Source: DATENM01 sp045807765 (GTDB lineage: Bacteria; Acidobacteriota; Blastocatellia; UBA7656). From it: a stretch of DNA of 64,000 bases. Shown in pieces: positions 16,243 to 25,399 of the stretch; the first letter of the stretch is position 1, and every line of letters begins with the position of its first letter. A program made the translations under genes and the position numbers. Where the stretch lies: positions 39,192 to 103,191 of the forward strand of contig JBJMGU010000246.1 in assembly GCA_045807765.1 (NCBI GenBank). Reading direction: 5' to 3'. Below the pieces are notes generated by a model. That model was not told the origin of the DNA. It worked only from the letters and a program-made list of their open reading frames with translations, and made no database searches.

Positions 16243-18261
16243 ATGCGTCGCGTCTACGGCTGCGCTCTGGCGCTTTCAATATTGCTGTTTGCTGTCACCT
16301 TGAAGGCTCGCGCCCAGAGCGACCAGACATCGCTCGCCGAAGTCACGGTCAACGTAGACGCCGGCACGATCAAACGCGCCGTGGACGCGCGCCTCTTCGG
16401 CCTCAATTCCGCGATCTGGGACAGTCACTTCAACAGCGCGACGACCGTGTCGTTGCTGAGCGCCAATGGCACACGCCTGCTGCGCTTTCCCGGCGGCTCG
16501 CTTTCGGACGAGTATCACTGGCGCACCAACACCACGCTCAACAATACCTGGACGTGGGCGACGAGCTTTGACGCCTTTGCCAATGTCGCGCAGGCCATCA
16601 ACGCCCAGGCGGTGATCACTGCCAATTACGGCACCGGCACGGCGCAGGAAGCTGCCGACTGGGTGCAGTATGCCAACGTCACACAGCGCTACGGCTTCAA
16701 GTACTGGGAGATCGGCAATGAATGTTTCGGCTCGTGGGAGACCGACACACGCCAGCGGCATCACGACCCTTACACCTACGCGCTTGCGGCGCGCGATTAC
16801 ATCAATTTGATGAAAGCCGTAGACCCAGGCGTCAAGGTCGGCGTTGTCGTCTTGAGCGGCGAGGATAGCTGGTTCGTCCATTACACCGATCACCCGGCGA
16901 CTAACCCGCGCACAGGGCAGACGCACACAGGCTGGACGCCCGTTGTCCTGGCGACGTTGCGCAGCACAGGCGTGATGCCGGACTTCGTCATCTATCACCG
17001 CTATGATCAAAATCCCGGCGGCGAAAACGACGCCGCGCTGCTGCAATCCGCGAAAGGCTGGTCGGCAGAGGCGGCGGATCTGCGCCGTCAGCTCAACGAT
17101 TATCTCGGCGCAGCGGGCGCGCCGGTCGAGCTGGTCTGCACGGAAAACAATTCGGTCAGCAGTCTGCCGGGCAAGCAGACGACGAGTCTCGTCAACGGCC
17201 TGGTTTACGCCGACAACTTCGGACAGATTTTGCAGACAGAGCTCACGACATGGATGTGGTGGGATTTGCGCAACAGTCGAGAGGCCGCGAATAACAACAG
17301 CCCGCTGCTCTACGGCTGGCGCTTGTACGGCGATTACGGGTTGGTGTCGGACACTAGTGAGCCGTACCCGACTTATTACGCCAGCAAGCTGATGTCGCTA
17401 TTCGCGGCTGAAGGCGACAAGGTAGTGCAGGCCGCGAGCAGTGATAATCTGCTTGCGGCCTACGCCGTCAAGCGCGCGGACGGCGCGCTGGCGCTACTGT
17501 TGATTAATAAGAGCCCGACCGCCGCGCTCGACGCCCGCATCAACCTGACGGGATTTGCGCCGCCTGAGGTGGCGACTGTGCATTCGTATGGCAAGCCGCA
17601 AGATGATGCGGCGCACCTCGGCGTCGGCCCTGGTTATCCTGACATTGCGACAACAATGATTGGCGGCGTCGGCGCAAATTTCCTGTTCAGCGTGCCGTCC
17701 TATTCAATGAACGTGATCGTGATGGGCGGCCCGTCATGCTCGGTCACCTTGTCGCCGGCCAGTCAGGCGTTCGCGGCGGCGGGCGGCGACGCACAGATCA
17801 ACGTGACCGCGGAGGCCGGCTGCAACTGGACGGCGACGACCGGCGAAAGCTGGGTGGTGATTCGCGCCGCGCAGGGAAGCGGCAGCGGCGCGGTCAGCTA
17901 CACGGTGCTTGAAAATTTGACGGGCCAGCCGCGACAGGGAGAGATCACAATTGGTAATCGCGTCTTCACGGTGACGCAAGAAGCCGCGCCGCCTGCGAAC
18001 TGCTCGGTGACGATCACGCCCGAAGCCGGCAAGGTTTCAGGCAGTGGCGGCACGATAGTTGTTACGGTCTCTGCAAGCTCTCCGGCCTGTCCCTGGCAGA
18101 CGACAACGAATGTAGATTGGATTACGATCACCGCTGGCGCAAGCAGCGGCAACGGCACCGCGACCTTCACGGTTGCGCCGAACCCTCAAGGCCGCAAGCG
18201 CAAAGGCAAGATCACAATCGCCGGCAATGTTTTTGTTCTAAAGCAAAAGCCCGGCGGATAG
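16243..18261 (+). CDS. Exported glycoside hydrolase (arabinofuranosidase-like, clan GH-A) with two BACON-like domains
   Basis: A 672-residue exported protein. After the signal peptide (about 1-25) comes a (beta/alpha)8-type domain: LRFPGGSLSDEYHW (80-93), acid/base Glu160 in YWEIGNECFG, and the likely nucleophile Glu301 in ELVCTENNS, a layout seen in GH51/GH39-like enzymes that act on arabinosides or related glycosides. A beta-sandwich region follows, then two tandem domains of about 85 residues (about 495-580 and 582-670), each starting CSV(T) and containing a W-I/V-x-I motif and an ending I-x-G-x-x-F-V/T, typical of BACON domains that bind carbohydrate or glycoprotein. AGGAGG 9 bases upstream supports the start. 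Exact substrate is unknown. Confidence 0.82.
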   Translation: MRRVYGCALALSILLFAVTLKARAQSDQTSLAEVTVNVDAGTIKRAVDARLFGLNSAIWDSHFNSATTVSLLSANGTRLLRFPGGSLSDEYHWRTNTTLNNTWTWATSFDAFANVAQAINAQAVITANYGTGTAQEAADWVQYANVTQRYGFKYWEIGNECFGSWETDTRQRHHDPYTYALAARDYINLMKAVDPGVKVGVVVLSGEDSWFVHYTDHPATNPRTGQTHTGWTPVVLATLRSTGVMPDFVIYHRYDQNPGGENDAALLQSAKGWSAEAADLRRQLNDYLGAAGAPVELVCTENNSVSSLPGKQTTSLVNGLVYADNFGQILQTELTTWMWWDLRNSREAANNNSPLLYGWRLYGDYGLVSDTSEPYPTYYASKLMSLFAAEGDKVVQAASSDNLLAAYAVKRADGALALLLINKSPTAALDARINLTGFAPPEVATVHSYGKPQDDAAHLGVGPGYPDIATTMIGGVGANFLFSVPSYSMNVIVMGGPSCSVTLSPASQAFAAAGGDAQINVTAEAGCNWTATTGESWVVIRAAQGSGSGAVSYTVLENLTGQPRQGEITIGNRVFTVTQEAAPPANCSVTITPEAGKVSGSGGTIVVTVSASSPACPWQTTTNVDWITITAGASSGNGTATFTVAPNPQGRKRKGKITIAGNVFVLKQKPGG

Positions 18262-18285
18262 CCATTCCGTGATGAACCGGAAGGA

Positions 18286-19704
18286 TTACGGCGTCGGCGT
18301 CCCGTTCGACGAGCATGAGCCGTTAAAGGTATGCTCGGTAGTCCAGAAACCATCACTCGTCGTGCCACCGATGCCAAAGGATATATTGACATTGCAGAAA
18401 CAGAGCAAACAGGACTTGGCACCGAAACCGACGCTTGCCTGACCGCCGGGGAAGCCGTCGGTGTGCTTCGTCGAGTAGCCTACGACATGGCAGGCGTTCG
18501 ACGTCAGGCCGCTGTCTGTAATATAGATGTTATTGATCTCAACCCGGCAAATGACCGAGCAGTCCGGGTTAATCAGGCAGGTATTCTGTAGCTGGCTGAC
18601 TGCTTCATGTTTTCCCCAGAAGTGGTACTGAGCGTCGGGGGTGGCTCTGTAATTGGACGCACCGAGTCTCTGAAAGAAATTGCAAGCCGGGGGCGGAGGC
18701 GGCGGATACGGTGGTAGAATAGGCCCACATAAACTCGGGTCGCCGAAAGAACAGGAAGTGGGATCACAAGAGAAAGTATCCTCCATACAGCAAAACCCAT
18801 CGAGGCAAAACATACCGCCGAGGCCAAACTCTAAATGGATCCCCCGACCGCTTTGCGCACCTTTGGCAAGCGACTGATCTGCCTTAAGTAGAGAATAGCT
18901 CAGGTCGGCCTTTCCATCGATTTCTGGTGACCGGCGCTCCCCGGCTGAAAACGTTTCGTCATCGGGACTGGGCGAATAAGCCTTTGCACGGGGAGCCGTC
19001 CGTGTATCAGAGGGTCGAATCGGCGGACGCTTCTCGCGAAATGCGCTGTTCAGCCCGGACGGCCCGACGATGTTATCTAGAATTTCGACCTTCGCATCTG
19101 CCACCGATTGCAGCGGGCCATGATAAAGCACCATCGCTCGATAAGTTCGCTCTCGGCCTGCCAGGTGAACCGTCACTTCGTAGGAGGTATATTTCCCGAC
19201 GTCAGCTAAGGGAGCGCCGATCAGTTGCAGCGCCTCTCCCACCGTCGTGTGCTCCCAGTCCTCCAGCGCCGTGCTGGTATAGGTGCTGGTCATCCACCGT
19301 GCCTCGTAGAAGACCGACTCAGGCCCATTGTTAAGCGTGTAGATGCTCGGTACGACCTGCACGATATCGCCGGTTGGCTTGGTAACCATTTCACCCCAGG
19401 GCCGGTCATATATCTCTTCGATGGTGCCGGTGTGTATGTCCTGCAAGCGAAACTGTATGTTGTCACCAGGGTTGTAATCCGCACGCGCTTCCCGCGCCCG
19501 TTTGGCGTTAGCGGCTCTGTGATACAAGCTCAGCTTGCCGTAGGCCATCTTCACCAAAGTCTCTTCGGCTGTCGAGGACCGCTGAGGTGTGGGCGGCTGC
19601 GGCGAGGCCCCCTGCTCAGCCGGTCTCTGCCCGAGTACGGCCCCCGGGCTGATGAACACCGCCATGACAGAGAGTGCAAATACGACCATTCCGATCCTTT
19701 TCAT
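18286..19704 (-). CDS. Exported protein with cysteine-rich C-terminal domain, function unknown
   Basis: A 472-residue protein with a signal peptide (KRIGMVVFALSVMAVFISPGAVLG). The first 300 residues have no cysteine; the last 165 hold 15 (for example MFCLDGFCCMEDTFSC, INPDCSVIC, SCLLCFC), around a proline run (PPPPPP), so this domain must be disulfide-bonded or metal-binding. No family recognised. The start at 19704 is preferred over 19710 because AGGAGG then has a 6-base spacing. The gene is followed upstream on the same strand by a DsbA-like fusion gene (123-base gap), which would supply the disulfides. Base composition is lower in GC than the neighbours. Confidence 0.75.
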   Translation of the reverse strand: MKRIGMVVFALSVMAVFISPGAVLGQRPAEQGASPQPPTPQRSSTAEETLVKMAYGKLSLYHRAANAKRAREARADYNPGDNIQFRLQDIHTGTIEEIYDRPWGEMVTKPTGDIVQVVPSIYTLNNGPESVFYEARWMTSTYTSTALEDWEHTTVGEALQLIGAPLADVGKYTSYEVTVHLAGRERTYRAMVLYHGPLQSVADAKVEILDNIVGPSGLNSAFREKRPPIRPSDTRTAPRAKAYSPSPDDETFSAGERRSPEIDGKADLSYSLLKADQSLAKGAQSGRGIHLEFGLGGMFCLDGFCCMEDTFSCDPTSCSFGDPSLCGPILPPYPPPPPPACNFFQRLGASNYRATPDAQYHFWGKHEAVSQLQNTCLINPDCSVICRVEINNIYITDSGLTSNACHVVGYSTKHTDGFPGGQASVGFGAKSCLLCFCNVNISFGIGGTTSDGFWTTEHTFNGSCSSNGTPTP

Positions 19705-19827
19705 CTCCATCCTCCTTTGTCATCTGCCCGCCTCAGAATTGAACGCGGCGGATGCTTGTTGCCGTGGCTTCTGTTCTTCGGATAGTGCCGTGTTGAAACG
19801 GCACGTGAGATGATCGCCAGCCGCAAC

Positions 19828-20925
19828 CTACAGACCGCCCGCGGCGACCTTTGCCTTCGTCGCCCTAGCTCTTTCGATCTCTTGATCGATGATCTTCTTG
19901 AACTCGTCTGGCCCTTTGACGCCCCTGATTAATACCCGGCCATTGATCACGAAGGTTGGTGTGCCTTGAACGTCTGCTTGTCTCGCCTCCTGCATGTCTT
20001 TCAGGACTGCCACGCGGCTGGCTTCCGAATCGAGACAAAGATTAAACGCCTTCATCTCTAATCTGGCCTCTATAGCGTATTTCCTTAATGTCTCAGGGGA
20101 CAGGTCGCCGGAGCCAAAAAGACGGTCGTGGTATTCCCAGAAGGCCCCCTGCTCGGCGGCACAGGCCGCCGCCTGAGCCGCTTTGAAGGCTTCAGCGTGA
20201 ATAGGCAGCGGCGTGTGCTTGAAAATGAGCCTGACGTTCTCGCCATAGCTTTGCAGCACTTGCTTTAAGGTGAGCGCCGCCTGCTTGCAATATGGACATT
20301 GAAAGTCGGAAAACTCAACGATAGTCACCGGCGCATTCTTCGGGCCTTTGGATGGGCCGGAATCGCTGATCTTGACAATAGGCGGCATTGGCTCGATCAG
20401 CAGAACCTCCACTTTGGCTTTACTTCTGAGCCCGGCAATTGCCGCCTTATACCGCTCGATCCTCTCCTGGCTTTCCAGATCAATGCGGATACGCTGCCTG
20501 GCCTCTTCCTCGCTCATGTTACCCAGGCTGCCAGCGCTTTCAGCGTAGACCTGATCGATCTTGCCCTGGGTAATTTCCACCCTCTCCGGCATGAGCTGTT
20601 GCTTGAGCTGCTCGACCGTCACCCCTCTGACTTTGGCTTCTTCTTCAAGCAGTATCTTGACTAATAGATTCTCAATCGCGTTCTTGCGCAGGCTGTAGAG
20701 GCGATCCTGCAAGCTGTAGAGTTGAGGCCCGATCAGCTCGTCAATGTCCCTTTGGGTGATGCTTCGTTGGCCGTTAACAATGGCCACAATATTGAGTGGG
20801 TCATCAGGCGCAGAGGGAGACTGTGCAGATCTTGGTGTCTGACCGACAGCGACCGCAGCGATGCCAGATGCCAGGGCGAAGAACAGGATAGCGGTTCCCG
20901 GTCGCCAGCGCCGCTTCGTAAGCAT
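19828..20925 (-). CDS. Periplasmic SurA-like/DsbA-like thiol oxidoreductase fusion
   Basis: A 365-residue exported protein. A signal segment (TAILFFALASGIAAVAVGQ) leads into a SurA_N-like helical region (IVAIVNGQRSITQRDIDEL through RIRIDLESQERI, about 45-170), a chaperone-type domain. The C-terminal half (about 190-350) is a thioredoxin-fold DsbA-like domain with the redox motif CPYC in EFSDFQCPYCKQAA and the cis-proline loop QGTPTFVING. It should introduce or shuffle disulfides in the envelope; the adjacent Cys-rich protein is the obvious client. GGAGG 7 bases before the ATG at 20925 sets the start. Positions 20041-20100 count only 25 GC of 60, unlike the surrounding genes, which hints at transfer. 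Confidence 0.85.
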   Translation of the reverse strand: MLTKRRWRPGTAILFFALASGIAAVAVGQTPRSAQSPSAPDDPLNIVAIVNGQRSITQRDIDELIGPQLYSLQDRLYSLRKNAIENLLVKILLEEEAKVRGVTVEQLKQQLMPERVEITQGKIDQVYAESAGSLGNMSEEEARQRIRIDLESQERIERYKAAIAGLRSKAKVEVLLIEPMPPIVKISDSGPSKGPKNAPVTIVEFSDFQCPYCKQAALTLKQVLQSYGENVRLIFKHTPLPIHAEAFKAAQAAACAAEQGAFWEYHDRLFGSGDLSPETLRKYAIEARLEMKAFNLCLDSEASRVAVLKDMQEARQADVQGTPTFVINGRVLIRGVKGPDEFKKIIDQEIERARATKAKVAAGGL

Positions 20926-21034
20926 CTTTACACCTCCAAGCATGATTAAGCACACGAGAAGATATCGCTACGAACAAAGCAAATCAATAGCAGATGTCAG
21001 ACTTTGAGAATCTATTTGCGCCGCCCGATTTTTT

Positions 21035-21247
21035 CTATTCACCCACGCACGGTCTGAGCAAGCAGTGTTTACACACACGGTAAGTTTTCCCGGCGACCTT
21101 TATGGCGTATATGCTTCCTTCTTCGATATAGCGGTAGACCGTCTTCTCGCTAATATCCGCCACTTCTGCGGCGCGAGAGACCTTCATCAGCTGCAAAGGC
21201 AGCCTGCACAGCGGACAGATCTCCTGATTTTCACGCTTCGCTTGCAT
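21035..21247 (-). CDS. Small zinc-ribbon/helix-turn-helix protein, likely regulator
   Basis: A 70-residue protein: a CPLC knuckle near the N-terminus and a CKHC near the C-terminus (four possible zinc ligands) bracket an excisionase/MerR-type helix-turn-helix (VSRAAEVADISEKTVYRYIEEGSIYAIKVAGKTYRV). The HTH belongs to the group in which a winged turn carries the Y-x-x-x-V-G-K/R-x-Y/W-R signature. GGAGG 7 bases before the ATG at 21247 supports the start. It sits 109 bases before the DsbA-like gene on the same strand and may control this block; a perfect palindrome lies upstream at 21572-21590. Confidence 0.75.
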   Translation of the reverse strand: MQAKRENQEICPLCRLPLQLMKVSRAAEVADISEKTVYRYIEEGSIYAIKVAGKTYRVCKHCLLRPCVGE

Positions 21248-21822
21248 CTCGTTTCCTCCTCTGTCCACAATCCCTGTATCGGAATGCCGCTGCTGCGAGT
21301 TCCGATATAGAAGGGCGAACCAGAGCGCATGAGCCGACGCTGAAGCCGCACGGCAAGTTTCAGAGGGATTGCGCTGCCTGCACTCGGCTCAATGCAGTGG
21401 TCAGGCGCCAGTGGGGAAGAATGGTTTCGCGCCATCGCGTCATCATCTCAGTCGTGGCGCGATTCAGCTGTTTGAAGTGGGCTGTGCTGCCGGTGTTTGG
21501 GCTGGGCTGAACCATCAGCCCCTGTCCAACCCGGCAAATTTGCCATCAACCTGTTAGCCCGTCAGGCGGAATTTATAGCATAGCTATAAAGTAAAAACCA
21601 CAAGTTTTAACTTCCATCATCGGCGCTGCCCAACCACACTGCCAACCGCCTTTTCAATCTCGTCTTGTCACTGGTCGGCGGCGAGTGCAAGAATATGATG
21701 AGGCCGCTTGAAAGTCTGCCGATTCCCAGCCCCGTGCATGGCCTCTCGTTAGCGCCTGACCTATCGGGCTGACGATCCAGGCGTAGCATGCGACCACAAC
21801 TCCATAGCAGCAGTTAAAGCGG
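21248..21822. other. Divergent intergenic region
   Basis: Between the HTH gene (minus) and the SpeE-like gene (plus). Contains an AT-rich segment around 21570-21615 with a palindrome. No protein gene is convincing; short ORFs here have no ribosome binding sites. Confidence 0.45.
21572..21590. promoter_or_regulatory. Candidate operator palindrome
   Basis: TTTATAGC-ATA-GCTATAAA is a perfect 8-bp inverted repeat with a 3-base spacer, in the divergent region upstream of the HTH regulator gene. Each arm contains a TATA-like element. Binding by that regulator is a guess from position. Confidence 0.35.
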
Positions 21823-24800
21823 ATGTCGAAATCTCAAGCTGTCACGCGCACCGAGCGGCCCGCCATCGCCTGGGCCGTATTGCTCTGCTTCTTTGCCTCG
21901 GGCATCAGCGGCCTTGTCTATCAAGTGGTCTGGGTGCGCGAGCTGGTGCTTGTCTTTGGCGCGACGACCTTTGCGGTCAGTACCGTGCTGACCGCCTTTA
22001 TGGGCGGGCTGGCGCTGGGCAGCTTCTATTTCGGGCGGCGCTCGGAATCCATCCCGCGCCCACTGCGCCTCTACGGCTGGCTCGAAATCGGCATCGGCAT
22101 GTACGGCCTGGCCGTGCCGTTCATCTTCGCCGCGCTACCGGTGATCTATCATCCCATCTGGCGCTGGCTGCAACTCTCTTTCTTCACCCTGAGCCTGGTG
22201 CGCTTTCTCTTTGCCGCGCTGGTGCTGATTCTGCCGACCGCCTTGATGGGGGCGACGCTGCCGGTGCTGGCGAGCTATTATGCCCGCGATGCCTACCGCA
22301 TCGGCTTGCGTGTCGGCTCGCTGTACGCGCTGAACACCTTTGGCGCAGTCATCGGCGCGGCGGTCACAGGCTTTGCCCTCATCCCGCTGCTCGGCATGCA
22401 CGCGACGACGGCGACGGCGGCGGCGATTAACATTACGCTGGGCCTGGTGGCGCTGCGCATTTCGCGCCTCGAAGAATCAGACGCCGAAATCAGCGGAAGC
22501 GGCTTACTCGGTCGCGACCCCGTAACGTCGCTGCCTGCGTCTGCCGCTTCTGCGAAAGTCACTTCTATCACAAATGACAACCTGGGCCGCCGCGCACTCG
22601 TCGTCATCCTGGTGTCGTTTGCGGTCAGCGGCTTTGTCGCGCTCGCCTACGAAGTCATCTGGAGCCGCGTGCTGGCACTGATCATCGGCTCGTCGGTCTA
22701 TGCCTTCAGCATCATGCTGACGACGTTTCTGACAGGGCTGGCCGCCGGCGCGGCGGTCGTCTCGCGTTTCGCGGATCGCATACGCCGCCCGGTAATGGCT
22801 TTCGCGGTCATCGAGATCGGCGTCGGCGTCACCTCGTTCATCGGCGCGCACCTGTTCAACGACCTGCCTTACGTCTTTGTGCAACTGTACCGCATCGTCG
22901 GCAGCAGCTCGTTCACCGTGCTGTTGTTTGCGCGTTTCCTGATTTCGGCGCTGGTGATGATCGGGCCGACGCTGTTGCTGGGGGCGCTCTTTCCGCTCGT
23001 CGTGCGCATCATCTCGACCAGCCAGGCGGCGCGGCGCAGCGGGCGCACGGTCGGCGAAGCCTACGCCGCCAACACCATCGGCGCGATTGTCGGCTCGTTC
23101 GCCAGCGGCTTCGTCTTGATCCCTGTCATCGGCCTGCTCGGAAGCCTGCGGTTGTGCGCGGCGCTGAACTTCGTCGTCGCGGCGGCGCTGTTTTTTGTTT
23201 TACCAAAGCGAGAGACGACCACGGCGACACGGCGACACGGCGACGCGGCGACGCGGCGAGAGAAAATCACAGAGGCGCGGCGACCGGTGAAATCTCCTGG
23301 TGTCACCGCGTCACCGCGTCTCCGCGTCACATCCTGGGTCGGCATCGCGGTGTCGGCGCTCGCGATCATCGGTATCGTCGTCTTCGAGCCGGCGTGGGAT
23401 TCGCAAGTCATGTCGAGCGCCGTCTATCGCTACGCGCCGCAGTTGAGCAATAAGAGCAAGGCGGAAATCTCGGAATACCTGCGGCGCGGCCAGGGCGAAA
23501 GCATCTATTATAAAGAAGGCATCACGGCGACGGTCGCCGTGCAGCGGCTGAACGAAGGGCGCGTGCTGAAAGTCAACGGCAAGCCCGAAGCCTCGACCAC
23601 CGGCGATATGCCGACGCAGATTCTCATTGGCAGCCTGCCGCTTTTGGTTCGCCAGCAGACCGATGATGTGCTGTTGATCGGCCTCGGCAGCGGCGTTACC
23701 TTAGGCTCGGTCGAACAGTTCCCGGTCAAGCGCGTCACCTGCGTCGAGCTTGAGCCGGCGGTCGTCGAAGCGACGCACTACTTTGAAGACGTCAACAACC
23801 GCCCGCTCCAGGACCCGCGCCTGCGATTGATCTCGAACGACGGGCGCAATTTCATTTACACGACGGACGAGAAGTTTGATGTGATTATCTCTGAGCCGTC
23901 CAACCCCTGGCTCACGGGCGTCGCCAACCTGTTCACGCTCGAATATTTCAAGCGCGGCGCCGAGCGCTTGAAAGAAGACGGCCTCTTCGGTCAGTGGCTG
24001 CAACTTTACGAGATGGCCCCGGAAGACGTGCGCACGCTGATCGCCACCTTCCACGCCGCCTTCCCTTACGTCTACATCTTTCGCGGCGCTGAAGGCGACT
24101 TGATGCTGCTCGGCAGCAAAATGGATCGCAAGCTCGACCTTCAGGTTATGCAAGCGCACTTCAATGAAACCCAGGTCGCCGCTGACCTCAAACGCATTAA
24201 GACGACGCAGGCGACCGACCTGCTATCGCGTTTTTACCTCGGCCCGCAGGAAGTAGCCGACCTTACAAACGGCGCACAGTTGAACACCGACAACAATGCG
24301 CTGATTGAATTCAACGCGCCGCGCCGCGTCGGCACCACGGAAGAAACGGTTGAGCGCAATGTGAAACAACTGCTTGCCCATGCGGTGTCGCCGCTCGCCT
24401 ACCTCGAAGGCCGCTCGCCGCTTGCCGCAAACAACGCCGATTTGTTGGCACAAACGGCGCTCGGCGCGGTCAAGCGCGACGACCGCGCGCGCGCCGAGCA
24501 ATTCGTCAATTATTCGCTGGGGCTTGCCGACACGGCGCAGGCCAATGGCATGCTGGGCGAGCTGCGCGCGGCGCGCGGCGACGAAGCGGGCGCGATGGAA
24601 GCATGGGAGACGGCGCTGGTCTTGGACCCGAAGCACTTCTATTCGCTGCTCAACATCGGCAAGTTATACCTCACCCGGCAGGACACCGCCCGCGCCGTGC
24701 CTTATCTCGACCGTGCCCTCGAAGTCCAGCCCGACAGCGCCCGCGCCCATCACCTGCGCGGCCTGGCTTATCAGGCGACCGGTGACAATTCGCGGGCGGC

Positions 24801-25173
24801 GCTCGAATATCGCAAGACGCTCAGCGACGCGCAATACGCCCGCAGCATCCCGACCTTTTATCTGAACTTCGGCACGGCGCTCGTCCAGCTTGGGCTTTAT
24901 GACGAAGCCGTGCAGTTGCTGAGCGAATACGTCAAGCTGGCGCCCGCAGACTTTGACGCGCACTATCAGCTGGGCGCGGCGCTTGAGATTCAGTCCGAGC
25001 GCTCGCTCGATGAAGCGATGACGCGCCGCGCCGTGCAAGAGTTACAGCAAGCCCTGAAGCTGCAACCCAACCATGCGATGGCGCATTATTATCTGGGCAA
25101 AGCCTATCGCCGGCTTGACCTGTATGACCTGGCCGACGCCGAGTTCGAAGCCTACCAGCGGTTGTCCTCTTAG
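21823..25173 (+). CDS. Membrane-anchored spermidine-synthase-like protein with TPR domain
   Basis: An 1116-residue three-part protein. Residues about 15-455 hold at least a dozen hydrophobic helices in two similar halves (each with SG-x-x-x-LxYxVxW: SGLVYQVVWVRE and SGFVALAYEVIWSR), as in fused MFS/spermidine synthases. About 560-790 is a class I methyltransferase-type fold (VLLIGLGSGVTLG, then VTCVELEPAVVEAT and DVIISEPSNPW) of the SpeE family. From about 890 there are TPR repeats (AMEAWETALVLDPKHFYSLL, HYYLGKAYRRLDLYDLADAE). Whether it makes polyamines or modifies another substrate at the membrane is unknown. An octamer palindrome is inserted in frame at the linker (residues about 465-503). 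The start follows an AAAGCGG stretch. Confidence 0.88.
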   Translation: MSKSQAVTRTERPAIAWAVLLCFFASGISGLVYQVVWVRELVLVFGATTFAVSTVLTAFMGGLALGSFYFGRRSESIPRPLRLYGWLEIGIGMYGLAVPFIFAALPVIYHPIWRWLQLSFFTLSLVRFLFAALVLILPTALMGATLPVLASYYARDAYRIGLRVGSLYALNTFGAVIGAAVTGFALIPLLGMHATTATAAAINITLGLVALRISRLEESDAEISGSGLLGRDPVTSLPASAASAKVTSITNDNLGRRALVVILVSFAVSGFVALAYEVIWSRVLALIIGSSVYAFSIMLTTFLTGLAAGAAVVSRFADRIRRPVMAFAVIEIGVGVTSFIGAHLFNDLPYVFVQLYRIVGSSSFTVLLFARFLISALVMIGPTLLLGALFPLVVRIISTSQAARRSGRTVGEAYAANTIGAIVGSFASGFVLIPVIGLLGSLRLCAALNFVVAAALFFVLPKRETTTATRRHGDAATRREKITEARRPVKSPGVTASPRLRVTSWVGIAVSALAIIGIVVFEPAWDSQVMSSAVYRYAPQLSNKSKAEISEYLRRGQGESIYYKEGITATVAVQRLNEGRVLKVNGKPEASTTGDMPTQILIGSLPLLVRQQTDDVLLIGLGSGVTLGSVEQFPVKRVTCVELEPAVVEATHYFEDVNNRPLQDPRLRLISNDGRNFIYTTDEKFDVIISEPSNPWLTGVANLFTLEYFKRGAERLKEDGLFGQWLQLYEMAPEDVRTLIATFHAAFPYVYIFRGAEGDLMLLGSKMDRKLDLQVMQAHFNETQVAADLKRIKTTQATDLLSRFYLGPQEVADLTNGAQLNTDNNALIEFNAPRRVGTTEETVERNVKQLLAHAVSPLAYLEGRSPLAANNADLLAQTALGAVKRDDRARAEQFVNYSLGLADTAQANGMLGELRAARGDEAGAMEAWETALVLDPKHFYSLLNIGKLYLTRQDTARAVPYLDRALEVQPDSARAHHLRGLAYQATGDNSRAALEYRKTLSDAQYARSIPTFYLNFGTALVQLGLYDEAVQLLSEYVKLAPADFDAHYQLGAALEIQSERSLDEAMTRRAVQELQQALKLQPNHAMAHYYLGKAYRRLDLYDLADAEFEAYQRLSS
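23221..23331. repeat. In-frame octamer palindrome inside the SpeE-like gene
   Basis: Left arm: tandem units of the type GACACGGC/GACGCGGC (about 23225-23257). Right arm: GTCACCGC, GTCACCGC, GTCTCCGC (about 23302-23327), the reverse complement apart from scattered mismatches, with 45 bases between. Codes for the low-complexity linker between the membrane and SpeE parts. Confidence 0.7.
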
Positions 25174-25174
25174 C

Positions 25175-25282
25175 AGGGGCTAGGGGCTAGGAACTAGGGA
25201 CTAGGGTCGGGAGAAAAACTGCGGTGGCAACCATCTCGGCGTAACTTCCGTCCCTAGCCCCTAGCCCCTAGTCCCTAGCCCC
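25175..25282. repeat. Heptamer palindrome B (CTAGGGG type)
   Basis: Left arm 25175-25206 is four to five tandem copies of GGCTAGG-like heptamers; right arm 25251-25282 is the complement (27 of 32 positions). The left arm begins one base after the stop codon of the SpeE-like gene. Confidence 0.85.
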
Positions 25283-25399
25283 GATTTCCCTCTGGTCTTT
25301 TGGCGCGGCTGGGCTTAGTCTATTGGGGCTGCAACTTTTTGCAGGCTGGCGCGTTCTAGTGGCAGCAGACCGAGATCGCTTCTTCCCGGGGAGTTTCCG

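Noticed and set aside
25175..25282. CRISPR-like array
   Set aside because: The repeats are 7 bases in tandem without spacers, in inverted pairs, and no cas gene is present.
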